DNA of 64,000 nt, from assembly GCF_019880305.1 (NCBI RefSeq), contig NZ_CP082301.1, positions 1,736,001-1,800,000 of the forward strand, written 5' to 3'. Within the stretch, counting starts at the first letter, position 1, and every line of letters begins with the position of its first letter. Source of the DNA: Streptomyces decoyicus (GTDB taxonomy: Bacteria > Actinomycetota > Actinomycetes > Streptomycetales > Streptomycetaceae). Position numbers and translations under genes: made by a program. Below the pieces are notes generated by a model. That model searched no databases. It saw nothing but the letters and a program-made list of their open reading frames with translations, and was not told the DNA's origin. Shown one piece after another: positions 27,365 to 36,560 of the stretch.

Positions 27365-28638
27365 CCGTGGAGCTGGAGGCCATCGCCGGGGCACGACAGA
27401 TCCTCATGGCTGTGCTCCCGGTACGGTTGCTGCGCACTCCGGACTGGCCGGAGGGACCCTTCCCGTTCGAGGTCGGCAACAGACGGACGGATGCAGCCAC
27501 CCGCGCGACTTATTTCGCGCCTGCCTCCGCCAGAGTGCTGTACGGGTCGCCTGGGCGCCCCTGTCGCTGGCATCGAACAATGCCGATCGTCCACAACGGG
27601 ATGCGGCTGCACGGCATGGAGTTGTTGCGTACCGCCACGGGACGCAGCCACGGACATGCTCTGGCGGTGCTGCACTTCACCGTGGACAGACCGCTGCTTC
27701 CGGTACTGCGAGCGATCGGTCAACGGCCCGATGCCGGCCCCAACCCGCTCACCGGCCCGTTCGCGCCGCAGCAACTCTTCGGACAGGTGGCCGAGGTCCG
27801 CGATGGCACCGACGCGTTCGCGATGGTCCGCCCGTACACCATCGCCCTCCTCACCCCAGAAACCTGCCACACTCCCGCGCTTCGGTCTGAGCCCACGGCC
27901 GCACTTCCGGCTACCGCCGACCAGTGGCTGTGGCAGCTGGCATCCCGTTCCACACCACGCGACTTTCCTCTCGCTCCGGAGACCGCCGCGGACGAATTCG
28001 AGCAGGCTGTGCGCATCTCCGCCGACTGGAGCGCTCTGGTGCTGCGGCACAGCGCCGCATTCCTCGGTCATCGCGCCGACGCCGGACAGGGCGACTTTTA
28101 CGATTTCGCGGCCTTACACGCCCGTACGGTCTACCTCGACGCGCTGCTACTCGGCACGCTCCAGCGTGACCACATCGACCGACTCACCGACGAACTCTCC
28201 GGGGTATTCGACGGCCCGCACCTTTCTGCCCAGGTCGGTTCGTTGGAGAGGAACATCGCGTTCTTCCGCAGTACGTACTGGCGCCAGCACCTGACCGCTC
28301 ATGGTCCGGCGAACGAGCTACTGCTTGCCTTCCAGGCTCAGTACCGATTGCCCGAGCGTTTCGCGGAGATACTGGCCGAGGCCGCGGACTACAGCCGACT
28401 GGTCCAGAACCTGGAGAGCCAGCAGATCAGCGGCGCTCTCGGAGTTCTCACCATCCTCGGCCTTCCCCTCGGCACGGCTCTCAGCGTCCTCCAGGTCCTC
28501 GGCGACCAGTCCGCCGCCCACCTGCTCGTCGCCCTCGGCCTGTCGATCGCCGCCACCGCCGCTGCCCTCACCACCCGCTATGGACGCCTCGTCATCTCCT
28601 CCCTACGGGGCGGTGCGGGCCCTGAGCCGCCCGCGTAA
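27361..28638 (+). CDS. CorA-like membrane protein, candidate effector
   Basis: A 425-residue protein. A soluble N-terminal part of about 300 residues is followed by a long helix ending in NLESQQISG and two C-terminal transmembrane segments (about 355-376 and 384-402) with a short cytoplasmic tail. This soluble-helix-TM-TM plan resembles CorA-type channels, but the GMN motif is not present. In several predicted immune systems a CorA-like or two-TM protein acts as the membrane-damaging effector. It is the last gene of the four-gene operon. Confidence 0.55.
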   Translation: MTVELEAIAGARQILMAVLPVRLLRTPDWPEGPFPFEVGNRRTDAATRATYFAPASARVLYGSPGRPCRWHRTMPIVHNGMRLHGMELLRTATGRSHGHALAVLHFTVDRPLLPVLRAIGQRPDAGPNPLTGPFAPQQLFGQVAEVRDGTDAFAMVRPYTIALLTPETCHTPALRSEPTAALPATADQWLWQLASRSTPRDFPLAPETAADEFEQAVRISADWSALVLRHSAAFLGHRADAGQGDFYDFAALHARTVYLDALLLGTLQRDHIDRLTDELSGVFDGPHLSAQVGSLERNIAFFRSTYWRQHLTAHGPANELLLAFQAQYRLPERFAEILAEAADYSRLVQNLESQQISGALGVLTILGLPLGTALSVLQVLGDQSAAHLLVALGLSIAATAAALTTRYGRLVISSLRGGAGPEPPA

Positions 28639-28853
28639 GAGCACAGCCGCACTTGGCGAACAGCATTGAGGGGGAGCCCCTCATCGGATTCGCGGACCAC
28701 CCGCAGCCACACCGTCACCTCATCCCGCAAGCCGTCACGAGAAGCTGAACAGCGGCAGTACCACCGCCGACTCCCGCGGCCGGAAGCCCACTGCCGGCCT
28801 GCGTCTCTGTGGGCCGGTTTCATCGCATGGCTGCCCGCATCGCCTCTAGGCCG
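28639..28853. terminator. Convergent gap with small hairpin
   Basis: The gap separates the NACHT operon from the leftward NTPase pair. A perfect 6-base stem with a 3-base loop lies at 28668-28682 just after the membrane gene and may end that operon. Confidence 0.4.
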
Positions 28854-30143
28854 TCAGTTGCGAGTGCGGCGGTCGGCCATCCTCTCCCAGAACTGGTGCA
28901 GTTCTCGGACGGGCATGCCAACCCAGTGAGGCGTCTTCCTGTGCATTGTGGGCATGCGGTGGTGCACGGGTCCGGATAGCAGGGCCTGTTGCTGGCGGCA
29001 GAAGGGCTCGCGGATCTCGGCCCGAGGGCGCGGGTTTCGGGGTGGGTAAGGGCAGAACTTGAACCCGCAAGTGGGCAGGCAGGCACTGCCCGGTGCCGGC
29101 GGGTCTGTGGTGCTTACCGACAGCTCGGGGTGCAGTGGCGTACGGTCCGTGGTGATGCAGGGCGGCAGTGGCATTTCCGGCTGCATCGAGTGGTCCAGCC
29201 GGTCCTCGACCTCGTCCGGATACTGCCCGTCGCGCTCGATGAGATTCAGCATGACCACCACGTCGGCAATGAGGCGCTGGGCGCGCCCGTCGAGCGTGCT
29301 CCACCCAACCGAGGGTGGGATCCACAAGTTGTGCTTGCGGTAGTACTGCGGGCCGGTGGTGCGAGAGCCGATGTTGTCGACGACGCCCTTTTCATCGATC
29401 CAGATGAAACGTTCGGGCCGTCTGGTCTCCAGGGCGAGGGCCGCAAGGTCGCCTGCCTCGGCGACGAACGGGTGCAGGGGTTGCCGGGGTGCGGCGCCGT
29501 CTCCTGCAACGTGGGCGGCCGCAGTGTGGGCAGTGCCCGCAATCGACAGCCAGCGTCCCACGGTCTCCACGACGCTCGTACCACGGGAGTCGTCGGACTG
29601 CTCGCGTGCGCCGTCGCGGATGTCCCACTGCGATGCTGCCGTGACGCTGCCCTGCTCATCGCGGGCGAAGCTGTCCGGGAGCTCCCATAGGCACAGCGCA
29701 TGGAGAAGGCTGAGCTGCGAGTACCAGCACCGGGTCTGCTGGAGCATCGTCTCCGCATGCCGGATCAGGTCCGTACGGCCGCCTGGGTAGGTAGAGGGGT
29801 GGCGCTTCCGGCAGTTGGCCGCGAACTTGAAGCCCTTTGCCAGACCATTCTCCAGGGAGATCGGCAGGTCGGGCGTGCCGCCGGACTGTTCCGGGTCAAG
29901 GTGGCTAAGCCACTTCATGAGACGTTGCCGTGCCTCGTCGCGGTAGTCGTCGCTGACGGAGCCAAGAAGCATGGGGATCATCCAGGCCCGCATGACGAAC
30001 TCTCGCCAGAGTACAGTCTGTTTCTTTTGGTAGTGCCGGTGGATGTCCTGCCGTTTGGCGGTCTGGGAGGGCCCGGATTTCCAGGTGGGCAGCACCTGCG
30101 GCGCGTCCAACTCTTCGTACTCTTTCCTTTCGCCGTACTTCAT
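28854..30143 (-). CDS. Partner of membrane NTPase, with Cys-rich C-terminal tail
   Basis: A 429-residue protein, second gene of a leftward pair, 15 bases after the NTPase gene with GAGAGG before its ATG. The middle is helical (CWYSQLSLLHALCLWELPD) and has FIWIDEKGVVDNIGS. The C-terminal 80 residues carry CGFKFCPYPP, PFCRQQQALL, RKTPHWVGM and FWERM; similar tails occur on actinobacterial STAND-type proteins. The cysteines could bind a metal. I cannot name a function. It may be the sensor or effector half of a two-part STAND system, since such regions are elsewhere fused to the NTPase. Confidence 0.5.
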   Translation of the reverse strand: MKYGERKEYEELDAPQVLPTWKSGPSQTAKRQDIHRHYQKKQTVLWREFVMRAWMIPMLLGSVSDDYRDEARQRLMKWLSHLDPEQSGGTPDLPISLENGLAKGFKFAANCRKRHPSTYPGGRTDLIRHAETMLQQTRCWYSQLSLLHALCLWELPDSFARDEQGSVTAASQWDIRDGAREQSDDSRGTSVVETVGRWLSIAGTAHTAAAHVAGDGAAPRQPLHPFVAEAGDLAALALETRRPERFIWIDEKGVVDNIGSRTTGPQYYRKHNLWIPPSVGWSTLDGRAQRLIADVVVMLNLIERDGQYPDEVEDRLDHSMQPEMPLPPCITTDRTPLHPELSVSTTDPPAPGSACLPTCGFKFCPYPPRNPRPRAEIREPFCRQQQALLSGPVHHRMPTMHRKTPHWVGMPVRELHQFWERMADRRTRN

Positions 30144-30158
30144 CCTCTCGATCTTTTT

Positions 30159-32411
30159 TTAATATTCCTCTACCGGGTCGATGTTGATCTTGGCAATATC
30201 GCGAATCACGGCGAACGCTGGATCGCCGCCATTGCCGAACTCCTGGGCGACAGCGAGACGGATGGAGTAGGACTCTTCCCCGATGCCCAGCTTGAAGAGC
30301 TGCTCGTACAGCGGCGTGGTGTCGGCCTTCTCGGTGGCCGCACGCAGAGCCGCGCCAAGCTGCTTCACCACTCCGAGCTTCGCCGCGCCAAGCGTCCGCT
30401 CATCCCCCGCGATGCTCTGCCAGCATGCTTCCAGCTCGTCAGTGATGGTCTTCAGCCTCGGCTTGTTCTCCATGCTCTCGATCTCCAGGGCAGCCGCGTA
30501 GAGGTCGAAAGCCTTCGGGTCCGGCCGCCGGCATGCGGCAGCGCAGAGCCGCACGGCGAGGGGCCGGCCACTCACTCGATTCTGCCGCCGCAGCTCCTGG
30601 CTGGCCTTCTTCACCTCGGCCATGACGCCGCCGCCCCCGGCTGCCCGCAGAGCCACCTGCCGACGGGACAACAGCACCAAGGCGATGAGCAGCTCGCGGC
30701 CGGGCCCAGGCGGCCGCAGTGCGTGTTCGATGAGCCCACCAGCGCCACGCTCCCCCAGGTACCCGAGCATGCGGGAGCCGAGGTACGCCTGGATGATGCT
30801 GTGCGGGAAGCGAACTTTCCCCTCGAACCCTTCCACCAACTGGAGCATGCCCGCGTTGCCCGCGAACTGGGCGAGCGCGGCGTGGCACTGGTCAATGCTC
30901 CCTTGGCGCAGAGGCTGGCTCGCCTCGCTCCTGAGCCTGCGGCAGAGCAGGTTCCAGATCTGCTCGCGGTGCCACGCAGAGAAGACGTTCCCGCGCTTGC
31001 CGTACTGGTCGGGCCCGGGCCTTTCGGCCCAGAGGTGCTCGACCTTGGTCCCCGCCCGGCGCAGCAGGCCGGGATGGACGTCTTTGCCCAGCAGGTCCGC
31101 GAACGAGACCTCGAGCTTGTCCTGGAGCAGTCCGATGCACGCCAGCGCCGAGACGACCTCGAGAGTGTCAGAACGGCCCTTCGAGGCCACGGGGACGTCG
31201 CCCTTCAGCCGACCCTCCACCAAGGCGTCATACCAGGTCTCCAGCAGCCACAACCGCAGCGTGGAGCGGTCCCCGCTGCGGGTGTCCAACCGCTGGGCGT
31301 CCTGCCGGGGGCGATCGCGCTCAAGGACCCCGTGGTCGTGCAGTTCCCGGGCGATCTGCAGGTAGATCGGGGACTCGGCAACCTCCGCCGTCTCCACGAT
31401 CCAGTCGAGGCGGCGCTCATCCGCCTCGGGGGCATGCGCCTCCACAAACTGGAGCGCCGCTTCCGCGCTGAGCGGTTCCAGCTCGATGATCGCAGCGCGG
31501 GTCCCCTCCAGGGGGGTATGCGGCCGCGAAGCGATGACCAAGGGTAGCTTCTGGTCGTAGGCGCGCTCGATGGCACGGCGGATGATGTTGTCCCGGTCAT
31601 CCTGAAGCTTCTCGTCGAGTATGGCCTCCTCCAGTCCGTCCGCGATGACGACCGCCTTATCGTTCGCGAGCAGCTGCTGCCAGACTCGCTCATTTTTGCT
31701 CCGGGCCAGGACGCCCTGAGGCGCCTCCTCGAAGAAGCGTTGCTTGGCCATCTGCTCGAAGTTCAGCTCGGACTCGTTAGCAGCGTCCCGCAGCCGGATG
31801 GGCACGGGAACGGCCTTCTGCCGGGCCAACATCTCCGTGAGTCGCACCAGCACGGCAGTCTTTCCGACGCCCACTCCGCCAACCAGCAGATACGGCCTGC
31901 GGGTGCTGCGCTCACGGAGCCGCTCGGCGATGACCTGGGCGACCTCCTCGCGCCCGACGATTTGAGCGTTGTTCGGCCCGGCGGTGAGGACCAGTTCGTC
32001 TGGATGCTTCCGAGCCTTCGCGACGTAGCGTCGTTTCGTCCACCAGTACCACCAGGCCAGGAAGAACATGGCGGCGAGCCCGGCGGTGAGTACCGGACCG
32101 GCGAAGCGGGCGAGGACGTCAAACCACGCGTTGGACTTCAGCCGTGCCTCGAGGAAAGGCATGATCAACAAAAGGATCAGAGGTATGGCCAGAAAGTACC
32201 AGATGCGCGTCATGAAGGCGTAAGGGCTCCACATGCGCCACTTCTTGGGCGGCGTGGCGCTGCGGCGCGCCTCCGAACGAATCGTATGTCTGTGCAAGCG
32301 TGAAACGGCGCCACGCTTGCACCAGGCGAATGCCCGACTCGGCGGCAAAGTCAGCCTCGGGGCATTGCGCTGCCGCTCCTTGCCTGGTGGGTTCCGGACG
32401 ACCTTCGTCAC
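30159..32411 (-). CDS. Membrane-anchored P-loop (STAND/NACHT-like) NTPase
   Basis: About 750 residues from GTG 32411, preceded by a GGAGGGAGCAGG ribosome site; an upstream in-phase start at 32510 is less likely. After a basic N-terminus come two transmembrane segments (about 76-97 and 110-133). Then Walker A GGVGVGKT, a Walker B-like VVIADGLEEA, and VIASRPHTP, the sensor-like Arg motif of STAND ATPases. A helical C-terminal half of about 400 residues follows. It is the first gene of a leftward pair. Membrane anchoring suggests it senses damage or entry at the envelope. Confidence 0.65.
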   Translation of the reverse strand: MTKVVRNPPGKERQRNAPRLTLPPSRAFAWCKRGAVSRLHRHTIRSEARRSATPPKKWRMWSPYAFMTRIWYFLAIPLILLLIMPFLEARLKSNAWFDVLARFAGPVLTAGLAAMFFLAWWYWWTKRRYVAKARKHPDELVLTAGPNNAQIVGREEVAQVIAERLRERSTRRPYLLVGGVGVGKTAVLVRLTEMLARQKAVPVPIRLRDAANESELNFEQMAKQRFFEEAPQGVLARSKNERVWQQLLANDKAVVIADGLEEAILDEKLQDDRDNIIRRAIERAYDQKLPLVIASRPHTPLEGTRAAIIELEPLSAEAALQFVEAHAPEADERRLDWIVETAEVAESPIYLQIARELHDHGVLERDRPRQDAQRLDTRSGDRSTLRLWLLETWYDALVEGRLKGDVPVASKGRSDTLEVVSALACIGLLQDKLEVSFADLLGKDVHPGLLRRAGTKVEHLWAERPGPDQYGKRGNVFSAWHREQIWNLLCRRLRSEASQPLRQGSIDQCHAALAQFAGNAGMLQLVEGFEGKVRFPHSIIQAYLGSRMLGYLGERGAGGLIEHALRPPGPGRELLIALVLLSRRQVALRAAGGGGVMAEVKKASQELRRQNRVSGRPLAVRLCAAACRRPDPKAFDLYAAALEIESMENKPRLKTITDELEACWQSIAGDERTLGAAKLGVVKQLGAALRAATEKADTTPLYEQLFKLGIGEESYSIRLAVAQEFGNGGDPAFAVIRDIAKINIDPVEEY

Positions 32412-32947
32412 CGTGCCTGCTCCCTCCGACAGCTCGGCTCGGGGGATGCGTGTGAGCGGCCGGGCGGAGAGCCCCACACTCTGAGTTGGAAGGCGCCCCG
32501 GGTGCGGCACCCGCCCCGGTGTACGTGAACAAGTGCTCAGCGGCTTCCACCTGGCGGGAACCTTAGCTCAGCGCCGTCCTCGGGTCCGCGCCGGTCAGCG
32601 CATGTACTTCTATCGAACCACGCCCCGGGATCCCCGCAACACGACTGTGAGCCTGCGCAGAATCTGCCCAACGTCCACTTCTTGGACAACTCGGGGCCCG
32701 GGGGATGTCACTGTCACCGGATGCGGGAGTTCGGCCGGTGCCGCGCCACACGGTGGAGTGCGGGATCAACGAGCTCAAGTGTCCCAGGCCGCGGTCACGG
32801 AATACGACAAGCCGTTCGCTACGAGATCCCCCTAGTAGCTGCGACTATCAATGGGTGGCTGTCATCAGCGCTTTCGCAACGCAACTTAACGAGTTCGTTC
32901 ATGGCGCGAATCGGCCCGTGCATATCTTGCTTGCCCCAGTTTGTGGG
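32412..32947. other. Gap between NTPase pair and transposase remnant
   Basis: About 540 bases without a gene I can support. It should hold the promoter of the NTPase pair at its left side. The rest has no clear repeats or reading frames. Confidence 0.4.
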
Positions 32948-33390
32948 TCACTCTGCGAGGTTGGGGATGCGGCTGGCGGGTGGTTTGCCTTTCAGCACGG
33001 TGTATTCGCGGTGGTGATTGTAGGTGTGCAGCCATCGCGGGAAGGCTGCTCGTCGATCGGCTTCTGACTGATATGGCTGTGCGTAGGCTCATTCGTCGCC
33101 GCAGGTGAGCGGTGCGGGCCAGACCCACCGGCACGTCAGGCGGACCTTGATGAGCCGCCGCTCGGTGCGGGTCGGGGTGCGGAGGAGACAGTGGTGCGGG
33201 CGGCTGGAGCGGTTCGCCATACCGGCATCGCCCAGGGCCCGGTAGCGGTCGGCCCATCGCTGAACGGTGGTGGGCGAGACCTGGAAGGGTTCCGCGGCCC
33301 AGCGCAGGCTCCACCCGTCCACAACCTCCCCGGACAGAACACCTAGCGCTCTGAGCGGTACTGCTACAGCAGGTTTCCGGCCGGGCCAAA
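32948..33390 (-). pseudogene. IS481-family transposase remnant, core deleted
   Basis: The N-terminal helix-turn-helix is preserved on the minus strand: LSGEVVDGW, FQVSPTTVQRWADRYRALGD, NRSSRPH. The catalytic DDE core is missing. The C-terminal end resumes in the same frame with AYAQPYQSEADRRAAFP and WLHTYNHHRE, ending at 32948. The two parts are joined at 33089-33091 by a TGA where relatives have TGG (Trp). So an internal deletion of roughly 190 codons plus a nonsense change inactivated the gene. I could not locate terminal repeats. Confidence 0.8.
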
Positions 33391-33448
33391 CCTGAGATCT
33401 TCCGGACCCTCGACACCCCTAACCACCCGATCTTGCGGAGGGGTAGCC

Positions 33449-34069
33449 ATGTCCGGACCCGGCCACGATGGCGACGAGTCGGTACGCATACCTGATCACG
33501 ATCTGGATGACCTGGTGTGCACGGTCACGCGGCTGGTCGCGGCGAGCCGCAAGCAGAGCGAAACGCTCGCCCGGCTCACCGACGACCAGCCGGCCGTGGA
33601 GCTGCAGGAGCCTGGGGAACCCACCGCCGAGCCCGGCGCAGTGCCGGTCAGCAGCCGGAGCGCGGACACCCAGGACCTGGGGGCCTCCCAAGACGACGGC
33701 CCGTCGTCCGTCTTCATCCTAGCGCTCGATGGCAAGGCGTACGCCGAGGAGTTGGCAGCCCTCACCCGCTGGGTGCACGATCTCCTGCTCCCCGTCTACG
33801 GCCGGGAGATCACCACCGGCCGCCCCTGGTGCCGGCAGTGGCAGGAACATCCCGAGGCCGTCGCCCGCCTGCACGCGCTCTGGCTCGCCTGGCAGCAGCT
33901 CACGGACATTGAGGCGGGCCTCACCGGCCCCTCCACGTGGCACCGCGATCACCTCGACCCGACCTGGATGCAGCTGCGGATGCCGGACGGCCCGTTCGGC
34001 GCGTGCACCACCAGCCCGGGCCGGCCCAACCACCGCCTCCTCGCCTCACCCGAGCCTGCCGGAGCCTGA
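33449..34069 (+). CDS. DUF4913-type protein
   Basis: A 206-residue protein. The N-terminal half is acidic and low in complexity. The C-terminal half has the DUF4913 pattern: a Trp-rich stretch with HPEAVARLHALWLAW, then STWHRDHLDPTWMQLRMP ending in DGPFGAC. Such proteins are common in conjugative elements of Streptomyces; function unknown. GGAGGGG precedes ATG 33449 with five bases between. Confidence 0.7.
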   Translation: MSGPGHDGDESVRIPDHDLDDLVCTVTRLVAASRKQSETLARLTDDQPAVELQEPGEPTAEPGAVPVSSRSADTQDLGASQDDGPSSVFILALDGKAYAEELAALTRWVHDLLLPVYGREITTGRPWCRQWQEHPEAVARLHALWLAWQQLTDIEAGLTGPSTWHRDHLDPTWMQLRMPDGPFGACTTSPGRPNHRLLASPEPAGA

Positions 34070-34149
34070 GATGGCCAACGGCTACGCCCCACGTCTCCTG
34101 ACGCCGCGTTCCCGCTGCCCCAGCTCGTCCCACCCACGGAGCCCACACC

Positions 34150-34626
34150 ATGCCTGACGTCATGACCCCGGCGACACCCAATGCCCAGTCCATCAACCAA
34201 GCTCTCGACCGTCTGGCGCCCCGATGGACGACCTGGGCCCTGCAAACCATTCAGCAGAACAAGCACATGCGCGCCGCAGACATGGCCAAAGCCATGCCGT
34301 GGACCACCATCGAAACCGTCCGCCATGTACTGAGCCGTATGTACCAGGACTGCCTCGTCGATCGCCAAGGGCACGGAATCTATGAGATATCCCCGCTCGG
34401 CCGCAGCGCAGAGAACGTCCACCGGACACTCGCGGCCTGGCATCGGGCGCATTTCTCAAACGGTGAGCCGATGGCCGAAGCCCAGCGCGTCGAGGACGCC
34501 TTGGGGTGTCTGCGTCTCAAGGGGACTACCGACGTCGTCCAAGCTCTCTCCCGTCACGGCACCCGTCGAGGCACCGATGAGCATGAGCGCCACGGTCGGG
34601 CCCTCTGCCTGTCACGACGCCCGTAG
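34150..34626 (+). CDS. Winged-helix (HxlR-like) DNA-binding protein, possibly truncated
   Basis: A 158-residue protein. INQALDRLAPRWTTWALQTI resembles the start of HxlR-type winged-helix regulators. Then come an MAKAMPWTTIETVRHVLSRM recognition-helix region and a GIYEISPLGRS wing. The end after VVQALSRHG is Arg-rich and unlike a domain; a second winged-helix repeat may have been lost by a late frameshift. Likely regulates element genes nearby. Confidence 0.55.
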   Translation: MPDVMTPATPNAQSINQALDRLAPRWTTWALQTIQQNKHMRAADMAKAMPWTTIETVRHVLSRMYQDCLVDRQGHGIYEISPLGRSAENVHRTLAAWHRAHFSNGEPMAEAQRVEDALGCLRLKGTTDVVQALSRHGTRRGTDEHERHGRALCLSRRP

Positions 34627-34696
34627 GGCGACCGCAGCCTCACGCATGAGCCACGCGGGCGCCCGTGACCCACCGCATACCCAAGGCACTCCCCGC

Positions 34697-35566
34697 ATGG
34701 AAACCACCGATCCGCATGCCCTGGAACCGGGCACCGAAGTCCTCGTCGGGCCCGTATACCTCGCCGGTGCCGACGACGGCCGCACCGTCACGGAGCCCCT
34801 CGACCACGCCGAAGGATGGACGAAAGTCATCGCCTTCGGCACCGATACGTACTTCACCAGCCCATGCCAACGCGTCCGCATCGCACATCCATTGGAAAGC
34901 CACTATGGCGGCTGGACCATCGCCTACGCCGAGGACCCACTCGGCGTCCCCGATTGGATCACGACCTTTGACCGGAACACCCCTGACGAAGTCGTCGCAG
35001 CGTTCACCGGAGCCCTCGTACGGGGCTTGGAAAGCCACTTCGCCGACTATCTGAACGGCGGCAAGCATCACACCGGCGCAAGCCCGGCCGCGATGCTCGC
35101 GGAGCACGGCTGGGAGGCGGCTCGCGATTCCCGACCGCACCGGCAGGTCTCCCCGGACGGCCACGCGGCATACCGGATCCGCAGTGGCTGGGTGCACGAG
35201 TACGACGAGCTGCTCAACCCCGAGAAGTCATTGTGGCGCATGTCCGCCGGCCCAGACCCGATCTCCGAGCCGAGCTGGCAGGCGTACTTCAGCAGCTACA
35301 CCCCCGAGCATCTCATCGCCGCCTCGGCCGCCGCGCTCACCGACACCACCCCCGTGGTCCGCCAGGCACAGCGGATCCCTAACCGTCACCGATTCCTCGT
35401 GGACGTCCAACTCCCGCACCGTGCCAAGCTAGCCCCGTGCACCGCGGCTGCCCTGGCACGCAGCCCTCACGCCTCTCTCCCCGGCAAGACCCCAGTCATC
35501 CCGCACGCACCAGTTGCGGGACTCACCCCAGCGATCGTCCCCGCTACCTCGCGCCGGCAGCGCTGA
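34697..35566 (+). CDS. DUF317-domain protein
   Basis: A 289-residue protein with two DUF317-like repeats. The first has VLVGPVYLAGADDG with WTIAYAEDPLGVPDW and PDEVVAAFTGALV; the second starts near HGWEAARDSR, with SWQAYFSSYTPEHLIAA. DUF317 proteins are widespread in actinobacterial mobile elements; function unknown. ATG 34697 was chosen because the DUF317 region begins shortly after; the frame is open upstream across the winged-helix gene. Confidence 0.75.
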   Translation: METTDPHALEPGTEVLVGPVYLAGADDGRTVTEPLDHAEGWTKVIAFGTDTYFTSPCQRVRIAHPLESHYGGWTIAYAEDPLGVPDWITTFDRNTPDEVVAAFTGALVRGLESHFADYLNGGKHHTGASPAAMLAEHGWEAARDSRPHRQVSPDGHAAYRIRSGWVHEYDELLNPEKSLWRMSAGPDPISEPSWQAYFSSYTPEHLIAASAAALTDTTPVVRQAQRIPNRHRFLVDVQLPHRAKLAPCTAAALARSPHASLPGKTPVIPHAPVAGLTPAIVPATSRRQR

Positions 35567-36030
35567 CACACCGTCGTCACTGTCCCGGACTCCCACCATG
35601 CCCACCTCTGCCGCCCCAGACGGAGGCACCTACACAACCCCCGGTGTACCTGGCCGGCCACACGCACGCTGGCGACGCCTCCCTCAACCTCTCCTCGACC
35701 AGACTGACACCTCCACCACGACGAGACGGGGAACGTCTTCGTCACATCATCGAGCAGCCGATTCGCCTGAGCTACTTACCGAGGATGAGGACAACACGCT
35801 CTGGAAGCTCTCGGTAGTACCCACATCTCTCGATGTCCGCCGGTCTGCAGCAGCCCGTTCGCGATCCACCCGGCGACGCTCGGCTGTCGCCTCTTCAACG
35901 GCACCAGTCCACCAAAGGCTGGGGAACTGCTGTGCCCTCCGGCCCTCGCGAACGCCGTTGGCATCCCCGTCGTCCTCACAGCACCGCTTGCATGGGCTGA
36001 AGTACCGTGCCCCGTCGGTACGGTGCCCTT
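35567..36030. other. Gene-poor gap
   Basis: About 460 bases without a supported gene. A plus-strand stretch near 35640 reads PPVYLAGHTHAG and could be a DUF317-type fragment, but it is too short to call. Confidence 0.3.
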
Positions 36031-36492
36031 ATGGCGGACATCTACGAAGTCTCGGTTGCGATGGACCTGCGTGACGACCTCTCCGAGGCGGAAATCGCCG
36101 AACTCCAATGGCATCTCGGGCTGGGTCCGGAGCCGGAACGGTTGAGCATCGTGCCCGAGTTTCCGATCGTGGTGGAGAACGGCCTCGGCGAGCTCGTCAC
36201 GAAGGACGCCCCTGCGCCGCTCCTGGGCTGCCACGGCGAAGCTTGGAAGGTGGGCGGGGCCCTCACCTCGGTGCTGGTCCGCCGGGAGCAGGGCTGGGCA
36301 CTTACCGCTCGGCAGGAAATCCACCCGGACGACTACGACCGACTCGGTGAACTGCTCAACTGGCTGGCGACCAAGGCCAGTGATCAACACAGGCCGTTCG
36401 ACGGCTCCGTCCACATCGGCTGGATCAGGTTCTACGAGGCGGACCGTCCCGATCCGCTGAGGGTTCGGGACGGTCGGACCGTGTGGCCCTAG
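36031..36492 (+). CDS. Hypothetical protein, 153 residues
   Basis: ATG 36031 starts MADIYEVSVAMDLRDDL. The protein is acidic, with alternating strands (LSIVPEFPIVVENG, SVLVRREQGWALTARQEI) and a C-terminal HIGWIRFYEAD. No known domain is recognised. It faces the SUKH-like gene, so the pair could be part of a toxin-immunity or accessory cassette, without direct evidence. Confidence 0.55.
   Translation: MADIYEVSVAMDLRDDLSEAEIAELQWHLGLGPEPERLSIVPEFPIVVENGLGELVTKDAPAPLLGCHGEAWKVGGALTSVLVRREQGWALTARQEIHPDDYDRLGELLNWLATKASDQHRPFDGSVHIGWIRFYEADRPDPLRVRDGRTVWP
36442..36475. terminator. Hairpin between convergent genes
   Basis: Perfect 11-base arms at 36442-36452 and 36465-36475 with a 12-base loop, within the last codons of the hypothetical gene. 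Probably ends its transcript. Confidence 0.45.
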
Positions 36493-36560
36493 ATGTGCTG
36501 ACCGGACGGTCGGGTGACGGGCTCACCGTGCGAATCAATCCATGCCCTGTCGGACAGCCC

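Noticed and set aside
29700..31547. Plus-strand frame of 615 codons
   Set aside because: It is the antisense of the membrane NTPase; the minus-strand frame has Walker and TM motifs and a ribosome site.
34071..34157. Short plus-strand frame after the DUF4913 gene
   Set aside because: It is 28 codons, Pro/Ser/Arg-rich, without a ribosome site, and overlaps the next start.
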